In this document: positions 1 through 5,458 of the stretch, piece by piece
Layout of the letters: every line of letters begins with the position of its first letter
Numbering within the stretch: position 1 is the first letter of the stretch
Assembly: GCA_028275145.1 (NCBI GenBank)
Contig: JAQCNG010000040.1
Span: 1-7,994 of the forward strand
DNA length: 7,994 nucleotides
Direction of reading: 5' to 3'
Source: Halovenus sp.
GTDB taxonomy: Archaea > Halobacteriota > Halobacteria > Halobacteriales > Haloarculaceae
The notes under the pieces: generated by a model
Told to the model about the DNA's origin: nothing
Databases searched by the model: none
Seen by the model: the letters and a program-made list of their open reading frames with translations, nothing else
Program-made: the position numbers and the translations under genes

Positions 1-243
1 GCGCTGCCCGACCGCCACCGCGCGAGCGCCTACGCGGCGTTCTCGGCGTCGATGATGAGTGTCCAGGCGCTCGGCTCCGGGAGCATCGGTCTCGCCGTCT
101 CCCGGGGGGTGGGCTACACCGGCATCTTTCGCGGCCTCGCCGTTGCGCTGGTCGCCGTCGCCGCCGTGATGGTCGGACTGTACCGCGCCGACCGACTCCC
201 CTCCGGTGGCATCCCCGGCGAGACGCCCACCTCGGCGGACTGA
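1..243 (+). CDS. C-terminal end of a major facilitator superfamily (MFS) transporter (5' end outside the window)
   Basis: The frame is open from base 1 to a TGA at 241-243 and gives 80 residues, so only the C-terminus of the protein is present. The visible part contains SYAAFSASMM-like small-residue helix sequence (actually AYAAFSASMM), then GSGSIGLAVSRGVGYTGIF and a second hydrophobic helix (LAVALVAVAAVMVGLY), ending in a short polar tail finishing GETPTSAD. The pattern of Gly/Ala/Ser-rich helices joined by a short loop with 'GVGYTGIF' fits the last two helices of an MFS carrier, which would sit in the cytoplasmic membrane. The substrate cannot be judged from this fragment. A decayed second copy of the same tail is found at about 1287-1374, so the family was locally duplicated. 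It could instead be another polytopic membrane protein; MFS is the best guess. Confidence 0.6.
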   Translation, partial: ALPDRHRASAYAAFSASMMSVQALGSGSIGLAVSRGVGYTGIFRGLAVALVAVAAVMVGLYRADRLPSGGIPGETPTSAD

Positions 244-283
244 GATGCGCCGGTTGCTCATCGTCACCATCCTCGGGACGGTG
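241..283 (+). pseudogene. Left fragment of a disrupted copy of the two-helix membrane protein gene
   Basis: These 43 bases are identical, by hand alignment, to 1489-1531 inside the intact two-helix protein gene and cover its codons 26-39. The piece begins at the transporter's own stop codon: the TGA of the transporter is the TGA of the shared tgagatg string, so the join lies in a microhomology. The first 25 codons of the gene are absent. An ATG at 245 would read 14 residues (MRRLLIVTILGTVF), then TAA at 287-289 just past the breakpoint. It is a relic, although a translationally coupled short hydrophobic peptide cannot be excluded. Confidence 0.8.
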
Positions 284-321
284 TTTTAACTGTGAGCGAG
301 TCGGGTAGTCCACAAGATGAA

Positions 322-330
322 GGTTATACG
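322..330 (+). promoter_or_regulatory. TATA-like box of the dehydrogenase gene
   Basis: The sequence ggttatacg has a TATA-like core ttatac at 324-329, preceded by a purine-rich gatgaagg that could serve as a BRE. An archaeal start site about 25-28 bp downstream would fall near 350-355, a few bases before the ATG at 357. This gives a nearly leaderless mRNA and argues against the upstream GTG codons at 330 and 348. Confidence 0.5.
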
Positions 331-356
331 TGCAGGGCCCGTACACTGTGTCGCAC

Positions 357-1121
357 ATGCTATCAGGTGACACGGCAGTAATCACAGGCGCAGCGAGCGG
401 GAACGGACGGGCAATCGCACGGCAGTTCGCCGAGGAGGGGGCAGATATCGTCGTCGCGGATATCCGCGAGGAGCCACGCCAAGGCGGCCAGCCGACCCAC
501 GAGCTCGTTACAGAGGAACACGATATTGAGGCAACGTTCGTCGAGACGGACGTTACCGATACGGACGACCTCGACGACGCCGTCGAGGCCGCCGAGGCCT
601 TCGGCGGCATCGATCACATGGTCAACAACGCCGGAGTGTTTCGCTCCGAGGAGTTTCTCGAGGTAACCGAAGAGGAGTACGAGTTTCTCATGGACATCAA
701 CGTCCGGGGAGTATTTTTCGGAGCCCAAGCCGCCGCGCGACGACTCGTCGACAACGGCGGCGGCACCATTATCAACCTCTCCAGTGTCGCTGGACTCGAA
801 GGTTCGGCAGACCACGTCACCTACACAGCCTCGAAAGGCGCTGTTCGGCTGCTCACCTACTCACTGGCAGCGAAACTCGGCCCCGAGGGCGTCCGAGTCA
901 ACGCCATCCATCCCGGTCTAATCGAGACCTCTATGACCACCGAAGACGTCCCTATCTTCGGTACCGAGGCCGAGGAGCAGTTCCTGCAAACGGTGCCGTT
1001 AGGACGGGGCGGAACGCCCGGTGACGTCGCCGATGCAGCGCTGTATCTCGCCAGTGATCTCTCTGGGTACGTCAACGGGGAGTCGCTCGTCCTCGACGGC
1101 GGGATGTCGAGTTCGAGCTGA
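357..1121 (+). CDS. Short-chain dehydrogenase/reductase (SDR, FabG-like, probably NAD-dependent)
   Basis: This 254-residue protein has the length and all landmarks of a classical SDR oxidoreductase. The Rossmann nucleotide loop TGAASGNG is at residues 10-17. An acidic residue at the end of strand 2 (D35 in VVADI) usually favours NAD(H) over NADP(H). The NNAG motif is at 90-93, an Asn at 115, the catalytic Ser in LSSVAG at about 143, and the YTASK motif with Y156 and K160. The C-terminal PLGRGGTPGDVA and SGYVNGESLVLDGG stretches are typical of FabG-type members. It should be a soluble, probably tetrameric enzyme; the substrate cannot be read from sequence. The frame is also open from a GTG at 330, but the TATA position and family N-termini support ATG 357. 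The gene lies alone inside a broken membrane-protein gene and is more AT-rich than its surroundings, suggesting it was acquired. Confidence 0.93.
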   Translation: MLSGDTAVITGAASGNGRAIARQFAEEGADIVVADIREEPRQGGQPTHELVTEEHDIEATFVETDVTDTDDLDDAVEAAEAFGGIDHMVNNAGVFRSEEFLEVTEEEYEFLMDINVRGVFFGAQAAARRLVDNGGGTIINLSSVAGLEGSADHVTYTASKGAVRLLTYSLAAKLGPEGVRVNAIHPGLIETSMTTEDVPIFGTEAEEQFLQTVPLGRGGTPGDVADAALYLASDLSGYVNGESLVLDGGMSSSS

Positions 1122-1177
1122 GTTTCTTTCCGCGCTGAAACGCGACGATCACTGGGGAGAGCCAAGCCGGATTAGCT

Positions 1178-1286
1178 GTTCGGACTCGGACTGCTGTTCG
1201 GAACCGACGAGACGCTCGGGGCGTTCTTTCTGTCCCAGTTGCTCGGACTCGGGGTCACCGTTCTCGGGGCGGCGTTTCTGTTCGGC
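1178..1286 (+). pseudogene. Right fragment of the disrupted two-helix membrane protein gene
   Basis: These 109 bases align without gaps to 1540-1648 of the intact gene (codons 43-78), with three mismatches by hand count. They encode FGLGLLFGTDETLG followed by the second helix. An in-frame TAG sits immediately upstream (1173-1175) and no start codon precedes the segment, so it is not a functional gene. The reading frame continues past 1286 into transporter-tail-like sequence and stops at 1347-1349. The very high identity to the intact copy means a recent duplication or ongoing gene conversion. Confidence 0.85.
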
Positions 1287-1374
1287 GTCGTCGCCGCGAT
1301 GGCGTGGCTGTACCGCGCCGACCTGCTCCTCAGGCGGTGTCCCCGGTGAGACACCCGCGGCGTCGGCAGACTGA
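1287..1374 (+). pseudogene. Decayed second copy of the MFS transporter 3' end
   Basis: From about 1287 the sequence stops resembling the two-helix gene and resembles the transporter end at about 156-243. The two share ctgtaccgcgccgac (177-ish to 192, and 1308-1322), and both end in a tail reading G-G-(I/V)-P-G-E-T-P...S-A-D and a TGA (here 1372-1374). In this copy the alignment needs a loss of two bases just after the LYRAD codons, so the tail GGVPGETPAASAD falls in another frame. It is a frameshifted relic lying directly upstream of the promoter of the intact two-helix gene, probably marking that gene's ancestral upstream neighbour. Confidence 0.65.
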
Positions 1375-1380
1375 CATACA

Positions 1381-1392
1381 AACGCTTATATA
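1381..1392 (+). promoter_or_regulatory. Promoter (TATA box) of the intact two-helix membrane protein gene
   Basis: The sequence acaaacgcttatatatc has a strong haloarchaeal TATA core (ttatata, 1386-1392) with an A-rich BRE-like stretch before it. The ATG at 1415 is 29 bp after the box start, the spacing of a leaderless transcript. No ribosome binding site is visible before the ATG. Confidence 0.6.
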
Positions 1393-1414
1393 TCACTCGT
1401 GCTACCGTTGGTGT

Positions 1415-1735
1415 ATGTCCGACCCCGAGGAGGTCCTGAGCGACTCGTCTGCCGATTTCGACTCCTCGTTTGCCTACGCCCTGCACGGTGAGATGCGCCG
1501 GTTGCTCATCGTCACCATCCTCGGGACGGTGCTGTACCCGTTCGGACTCGGACTGCTGTTCGGAACCGACGAGACGCTCGGGGTGTTCTTTCTGCCACAG
1601 TTGCTCGGACTCGGGGTCACCGTTCTCGGGGCGGCGTTTCTGTTCGGCGGTATCGTCGCGGTGCTTTTCAAGACAGTCGTCGACGCAAACACCGTGGCTG
1701 GCCGGACCACCGGCGAACAGCGCCACGAGGAGTGA
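1415..1735 (+). CDS. Small two-helix membrane protein, unknown function
   Basis: This 106-residue protein is one I do not recognise. Residues 1-26 are polar and acidic (MSDPEEVLSDSSADFD...). A first hydrophobic segment covers about 29-49 (LLIVTILGTVLYPFGLGLLFG), and a second about 58-86, ending LFGGIVAVLFK. The polar tail is about 20 residues. The Arg pair R28-R29 before helix 1 suggests the N-terminus faces the cytoplasm, with both termini inside. The start at ATG 1415 is fixed by the TATA box about 30 bp upstream; an upstream extension of the frame to 1304 runs through the transporter relic and is not credible. Two fragments of a second copy flank the SDR gene, so this gene was duplicated. 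A decayed transporter tail lies upstream, so the gene may originally have accompanied an MFS carrier. Confidence 0.75.
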   Translation: MSDPEEVLSDSSADFDSSFAYALHGEMRRLLIVTILGTVLYPFGLGLLFGTDETLGVFFLPQLLGLGVTVLGAAFLFGGIVAVLFKTVVDANTVAGRTTGEQRHEE

Positions 1736-1742
1736 CCGTCAG

Positions 1743-1752
1743 CAGCTATATC
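1743..1752 (+). promoter_or_regulatory. TATA-like box of the acyl-CoA synthetase operon
   Basis: The core ctatat at 1746-1751 (context cagctatatccgg) lies 32 bp before the ATG at 1778, the archaeal spacing for a leaderless or near-leaderless mRNA. It sits only about 10 bp after the stop of the two-helix gene, so the synthetase operon probably has its own promoter. Confidence 0.5.
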
Positions 1753-1777
1753 CGGGGCGCGGTCCAACCCCACGGCG

Positions 1778-3865
1778 ATGGGCGAGCTAGAGACGCTGTT
1801 CGCGCCGGACCGGGTCGCGGTCGTCGGAGCCTCGAACGAGGAGGGGAGTGTCGGCCACGCGGTCACGCGCAACCTCCTCGACGCGTTCGACGGCGAGGTG
1901 CTCGCTGTGAACCCGAACCAGGAGACGGTGCTTGGGGTGCCCTGCTACGACGACGTCCGCGAGACCGACGCCGACCTCGCGGTGGTGGCGGTGCCGCCGA
2001 CGGCCGCCGTCGAGGTAGTCCGGAGCGCGGCCAGAGCGGGCATCCAGAACGTGGTCGTCATCACCGCCGGTTTCAGCGAGGCCGGCGAGGCCGCCCGCGA
2101 GCGGGAACTCCTCGACATCGCCGGGGAACACGGGATGAATCTCGTGGGGCCGAACTCGCTGGGGGTGATGAGCACGCCCGTCTCGATGAACGCCACGTTC
2201 GGCCCGCGCGGCCCCGACCCCGGCGGGATATCGTTTATGAGCCAGTCGGGCGCGTTCATCACGGCGGTGCTGGACTGGGCCGGGGACCGTGACGTCGGGT
2301 TCCGGCACGTCGTCTCGCTCGGTAACAAGGCCGTGCTCGACGAGAGTGACTTTGTCCGGGAGTGGGGTGACGACCCCGAGACCGAGGTGGTGCTCGGTTA
2401 CCTGGAGGACATCGGCGACGGCCGGGCGTTCGTCGAGGCCGCCCGTGAGGTGACCGCCGAGACCCCGGTGGTGGTGGTCAAGTCCGGCCGGACGGAGGCG
2501 GGCGCGTCGGCGGCGGCCTCCCACACCGGGGCGATGGCCGGCAGCGAGGCGGCCTACCGGACGGGACTGCGCCAGGCGGGCGTGCTCCGGGCCGACTCCG
2601 TGGGGGAACTGTTCGACTACGCCTCGATACTGGCCGGCCAACCGCTGCCCGAGACTGACGGGGTCGCCATCGTCACGAACGCGGGCGGCCCCGGCGTGAT
2701 GACGACCGACGCCGTCGGGGACGCGGACCTCGCGCTGGCGACGTTCGACGACGCGACCCGCGACCGACTCCGGGAGCGACTCCCCCCGGCCGCGGCCCCC
2801 AGCAACCCGGTCGACATCGTCGGTGACGCCTCTGTCGAGCGATTCGCCGACGCTCTCGACATCGTGCTCGCCGACGACAACGTCGGGATGGCGGTCGTGC
2901 TCTCGTGTCCGACCGCGACGCTGTCGTTCGACGCGCTGGCCGAGGCTGTCGTCGACCTGCAGGCCCGACACGAGGTGCCGGTTGCGGCGACGCTGATGGG
3001 GGGGTCCTCGACGGAGTCGGCGGCCGCCACGCTCGCAACCGCCGGGATTCCGGCGTACTTCGACCCCGCACGCGCGGTGGGCGCACTCGGCGCGCTCGAC
3101 GAGTACGCCACCATCCGCGAGCGCGAGTACGGCACACCCACGCAGTTCGACGTCGACCGCGAGCGCGCGGCGGAGATTCTCTCCGAGGCCACCGGGCGGG
3201 GACAGACACTGCTCGGTGTGGAGGCGATGGGACTGCTCGATGCCTACGGGATCCCCACCCCCGACGGGTCGGTCGTCGGCAGTCCCGGCGAGGCGAGTCG
3301 GGTCGCCGAGGCCATCGGCGGGGAGGTGGTGATGAAGATCGTCAGCCCGGACATCAGTCACAAGTCCGACATCGGCGGTGTCGAGGTGGGTGTCCCGCCG
3401 GCGGCCGTCGCGGACACCTACGAGGACCTCGTGGTGCGTGCGCACAACTACCAGCCCGACGCGACGATTCTCGGCGTGCAGGTGCAGGACCTCGTCGACC
3501 TGGAGACCGGGACCGAGACGATCGTCGGCGTCACGCGGGACCCCCAGTTCGGCCCGCTCGTGATGGTCGGACTCGGCGGCATCTTCGTCGAGGTGATGGA
3601 GGACACCGCGTTCCGCGTCGCACCCGTTCCGGAGCCCGAGATCCGCGGGATGTTCGAGGAACTGGACTCGATGCCGCTGCTGTACGGCGCACGGGGACGG
3701 GAGCCGGCGGATGTCGACGCGCTCGTCGAGACTGTCGCGCGGGTCTCGCAACTCGTCACCGACTTCCCGGCAATCGCCGAACTGGATATCAACCCGGTCG
3801 TCGCGCTGCCCGACGGCGTCGCGGCGGTCGACCTGCGGCTCACACTCGACCCGGAGACACAATGA
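1778..3865 (+). CDS. acd: ADP-forming acetate/acyl-CoA ligase, fused alpha-beta subunits
   Basis: This 695-residue protein has the full-length fused architecture of archaeal ADP-forming acetyl-CoA synthetase, which catalyses acyl-CoA + ADP + Pi <-> acid + CoA + ATP in the cytoplasm. Residues 1-140 form the CoA-binding Rossmann domain (VAVVGASNEEGSVG near 13-26, VGPNSLG near 123-129). Residues of about 150-450 are the succinyl-CoA-ligase-like domains, with the phosphohistidine motif ASHTGAMAGS (H249) and TNAGGPGVM at 300-308. From about 460 onward is the ATP-grasp domain, with MKIVSPDISHKSDIGG at 519-534 and ELDINPV at 668-674. H528 in that loop matches the position of the second phosphate-carrying histidine described for the archaeal enzyme family (my assignment by motif). 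Acetate is the usual haloarchaeal substrate, but related paralogs use other acids. Its stop overlaps the next gene's ATG, indicating translational coupling. Confidence 0.93.
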   Translation: MGELETLFAPDRVAVVGASNEEGSVGHAVTRNLLDAFDGEVLAVNPNQETVLGVPCYDDVRETDADLAVVAVPPTAAVEVVRSAARAGIQNVVVITAGFSEAGEAARERELLDIAGEHGMNLVGPNSLGVMSTPVSMNATFGPRGPDPGGISFMSQSGAFITAVLDWAGDRDVGFRHVVSLGNKAVLDESDFVREWGDDPETEVVLGYLEDIGDGRAFVEAAREVTAETPVVVVKSGRTEAGASAAASHTGAMAGSEAAYRTGLRQAGVLRADSVGELFDYASILAGQPLPETDGVAIVTNAGGPGVMTTDAVGDADLALATFDDATRDRLRERLPPAAAPSNPVDIVGDASVERFADALDIVLADDNVGMAVVLSCPTATLSFDALAEAVVDLQARHEVPVAATLMGGSSTESAAATLATAGIPAYFDPARAVGALGALDEYATIREREYGTPTQFDVDRERAAEILSEATGRGQTLLGVEAMGLLDAYGIPTPDGSVVGSPGEASRVAEAIGGEVVMKIVSPDISHKSDIGGVEVGVPPAAVADTYEDLVVRAHNYQPDATILGVQVQDLVDLETGTETIVGVTRDPQFGPLVMVGLGGIFVEVMEDTAFRVAPVPEPEIRGMFEELDSMPLLYGARGREPADVDALVETVARVSQLVTDFPAIAELDINPVVALPDGVAAVDLRLTLDPETQ

Positions 3866-4926
3866 CCAGACTACTCGTCACCTCGACCGAGGACGGCACA
3901 GGAAAAACGGCCATCGCCATCGCGCTCGCGAAACTCGCCGCAGAGCGCGGCGCGACGGTCAGTTACATGAAACCAAAGGGCACCAGCCCCGAGAGCACCG
4001 TCGGCAAGACACGCGACCAGGACCCCGCGCTCGCCCGCGAGGTGCTCGGTCTCGACGCGGAGATGCACCAGCTCGAACCGGTGGTGTACTCGCCGACGTT
4101 CGTCAAGGAGGCCATCCGCGGGCGCGAACAGCCCCAGCAGTTGCGCGAACGCATCGTGGACGCCTTCGAGGAACTCGCGGCCGACAGCGACATCGTCATC
4201 CTCGAGGGTGGCGACCGCCTCGCGACGGGTGGCATCGTCGAGTTGACCGACCACGACGTGGCCGATCTGCTCGACGCCAAACTGTTGCTGGTCGGCCACT
4301 ACGCCGAGCCCGGCGACGCCGACGAGGTGCTCGGCGCGGCCCGGACGGCCGGCGACCGTCTGTCTGGCGTGCTCTACAACAACGTGTCGGCGGCGGCGTT
4401 CGACGAGTTGACCGAGGACGTGATGCCGTTTCTCGACAGTCGCGGCGTCGCCAGCGTCGGCGCGATACCCCACGACGAACAGCTCGCGGGTGTCACCGTC
4501 GCCGAACTGGCCGACAGCCTGGGCGCGGACCTGCTCACCGCGACGGTCGACACCAGCCGACGCGTCGAGCGGTTTGCCGTCGGCGCGATGAGCGCGAGCA
4601 CCGCGCTGACGGCGTTCCGACGGACCCGCAACGCGGCGGTCATCACCGGCGGCGACCGCCCGGACATCCAGACCGCGGCACTCGAAGCCTCGGGTGTGGT
4701 CTGTCTCGTCCTCACCGGCGGCTACCGCCCCTCCAACGCCGTGCTCGGCCGGGCCAGCGACGAGGGGGTCCCCGTGCTGGTCGTCGAGGGCGAAACCCGG
4801 GCGGCAATCGACCGGACCGAGCACATCCTGCGCTCCGGTCGCACCCAGCGCCCCGAAACTGTCGAGCGCATGGCCACGCTCCTCGACGAGAGCGTCGACG
4901 TCGACGCCCTGCTCGAACTCTCGTAA
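3862..4926 (+). CDS. BioD-like P-loop / DRTGG-domain protein (phosphotransacetylase N-terminal-like)
   Basis: The protein has 354 residues. The N-terminal half is a dethiobiotin-synthetase-like P-loop domain: TEDGTGKT at 9-16 is the Walker A loop, VSYMKPKG lies at 33-40, and ILEGGD at 113-118 matches the BioD second-strand motif. After about 210 comes a DRTGG-type domain, with AVGAMSASTAL near 239-249, VITGGDRPDIQ near 260-270, and CLVLTGGYRPS near 281-291. This order equals the N-terminal half of long bacterial phosphotransacetylases, but the catalytic Pta domain is missing, so it cannot itself be a transacetylase. The ATG overlaps the acyl-CoA synthetase stop by 4 bp (ATGA). Partnership with that enzyme, for example as a nucleotide-sensing regulator, is an inference from context. 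The same frame is open upstream to 2905, but that part is antisense-like shadow within the synthetase gene. Confidence 0.87.
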   Translation: MTRLLVTSTEDGTGKTAIAIALAKLAAERGATVSYMKPKGTSPESTVGKTRDQDPALAREVLGLDAEMHQLEPVVYSPTFVKEAIRGREQPQQLRERIVDAFEELAADSDIVILEGGDRLATGGIVELTDHDVADLLDAKLLLVGHYAEPGDADEVLGAARTAGDRLSGVLYNNVSAAAFDELTEDVMPFLDSRGVASVGAIPHDEQLAGVTVAELADSLGADLLTATVDTSRRVERFAVGAMSASTALTAFRRTRNAAVITGGDRPDIQTAALEASGVVCLVLTGGYRPSNAVLGRASDEGVPVLVVEGETRAAIDRTEHILRSGRTQRPETVERMATLLDESVDVDALLELS

Positions 4927-4989
4927 CGGAACTGACCTGACAGAACAATTTCCACTGAATTTAAACTAACAGAGCCATAAGTGCCTTGT

Positions 4990-5005
4990 GGAGCCATCTG
5001 GCTCC
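4990..5005. repeat. Perfect inverted repeat (6-bp stem, 4-nt loop)
   Basis: ggagcc at 4990-4995 pairs with ggctcc at 5000-5005 around the loop atct. It starts 64 bp past the stop of the BioD-like/DRTGG gene and about 48 bp past the stop of the opposite small membrane protein gene. Confidence 0.75.
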
Positions 5006-5018
5006 GTAGTGTCACACG

Positions 5019-5039
5019 CAGGGGGCGTTTGGCCCCCTG
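5019..5039. repeat. Perfect inverted repeat (8-bp stem, 5-nt loop)
   Basis: cagggggc at 5019-5026 pairs with gccccctg at 5032-5039 around gtttg. The strong G:C stem lies 13 bp beyond the stop codon of the - strand membrane protein gene, so it falls in that mRNA's 3' end as well as in any + strand transcript. No T-run follows it on either strand, so it is not a bacterial-type terminator. Confidence 0.8.
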
Positions 5040-5052
5040 TCCCCTTGTGGAC

Positions 5053-5427
5053 TCACTCGACAGCGGGGTCGCCGGGGAAGATGCTCTTTCGCACCAGCCA
5101 CACGACCAGTCCCGTACCGGCGAGCGCCGCCAGTGCCGCCAGCACCGGGTCGTCGGTGAACTGCTGGAAGGTGCCGACACCCAGCGCCGCTCCGGCGACG
5201 AGTGCGCCGCCGTAGCCGACGTACAGTTGCTGGCGGCGCAACGCCGCCGACTGCGGTGTCGGTTCCGGAACCCCGTTGTCCGGGTCGTCACCGCCGGCGT
5301 CTGTGTCGCTGACCGCGTCGTTACTGTTTGCCCCGTCGGCGTCCGGCGTGGTGTCGGTATCCGACGGACTGTCGGCGTCCGGCGTGGTGTCGGTATCCGA
5401 CGGACTGTCGGCGTCCGGCGCGTCCAT
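5053..5427 (-). CDS. Small membrane protein with repeated acidic N-terminus and two C-terminal helices
   Basis: This 124-residue protein is unrecognised. Residues 1-55 are low-complexity and acidic, and include two perfect copies of the 12-residue unit DADSPSDTDTTP (5-16 and 17-28) plus further D/T-rich sequence. Residues 60-66 (SAALRRQ) lead into a first hydrophobic segment at about 68-86 (YVGYGGALVAGAALGVG). A short TDDP turn follows, then a second segment at about 95-112 ending VVWLVRK. The layout suggests a hairpin membrane anchor with a disordered, negatively charged tail, probably on the cytoplasmic side given the R64-R65 pair. The start ATG at 5427 follows the hydrolase relic by 31 bp; a weak TATA-like ctaatc (5450-5455) would allow leaderless transcription. 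The repeat is exact at the DNA level, so tail length probably varies between strains. Confidence 0.7.
   Translation of the reverse strand: MDAPDADSPSDTDTTPDADSPSDTDTTPDADGANSNDAVSDTDAGGDDPDNGVPEPTPQSAALRRQQLYVGYGGALVAGAALGVGTFQQFTDDPVLAALAALAGTGLVVWLVRKSIFPGDPAVE
5335..5420. repeat. 36-bp tandem repeat (about 2.4 copies) in the acidic tail coding region
   Basis: Two identical 36-bp units occupy 5335-5370 and 5371-5406, and a third begins at 5407 and matches for 14 bases (gtcggcgtccggcg). The unit length is a multiple of three, so gain or loss of units keeps the frame and only changes the number of 12-residue acidic blocks. Exact identity points to recent slippage or unequal recombination. 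Confidence 0.9.
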
Positions 5428-5458
5428 ACGCGTGCTCGGGGCTGTGAGGGATTAGGGG

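Larger units (their letters stand above)
284..1177. other. Inserted segment carrying the short-chain dehydrogenase gene
   Basis: Sequence up to 283 matches the intact two-helix gene through its base 1531, and sequence from 1178 resumes the match at base 1540. The 894 bp between are therefore foreign to that gene and replaced 8 bp (1532-1539). The ends begin ttttaactgtgagcg and finish gccaagccggattagct. I see no terminal inverted repeat and no target-site duplication, and no transposase or integrase is encoded. Base composition is lower in GC than the neighbours: the line 661-720 has 29 G+C of 60, against 48 of 60 for 2461-2520 in the acyl-CoA synthetase gene. It is best described as a one-gene cassette of unknown entry mechanism. 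Confidence 0.7.
4927..5052. other. Gene-free convergent spacer with TATA-like site and two hairpins; candidate small RNA or 3'-end signals
   Basis: The 126 bp lie between the 3' ends of two convergent genes and encode no protein I can support. The left half is AT-rich, unlike the rest of the window. A TATA-like gaatttaaact at 4957-4967 would place a + strand start near 4985-4992, exactly where a structured region begins: hairpin 4990-5005, hairpin 5019-5039, and a 9-bp direct repeat (ccttgtgga) at 4984-4992 and 5043-5051 bracketing both. It may encode a roughly 65-nt structured RNA, or the hairpins may simply protect or end the converging mRNAs. No C/D boxes or tRNA features are seen. Confidence 0.4.

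Noticed and set aside
330..356. GTG starts at 330 and 348 for the SDR gene
   Set aside because: They lie at the TATA-like box or at/before the expected transcription start; ATG 357 gives the normal SDR N-terminus.
2905..3861. Upstream extension of the BioD-like/DRTGG protein frame inside the synthetase gene
   Set aside because: The translation is Arg/Gly-rich nonsense, and the protein family begins at the ATG at 3862 that overlaps the synthetase stop.
1787..3862. A 691-codon open frame on the - strand opposite the acyl-CoA synthetase gene
   Set aside because: It is His/Arg/Gly-rich with no recognisable domain, and arises from GC-rich codon bias of the synthetase gene, which has complete family motifs.
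4990..5039. Hairpins as intrinsic (bacterial-type) terminators
   Set aside because: No T-run follows either stem on either strand, and archaeal termination depends mainly on T-rich tracts.
5335..5420. 36-bp repeat as a CRISPR array
   Set aside because: The units are directly adjacent without spacers and lie in frame within a coding region, giving acidic peptide repeats.
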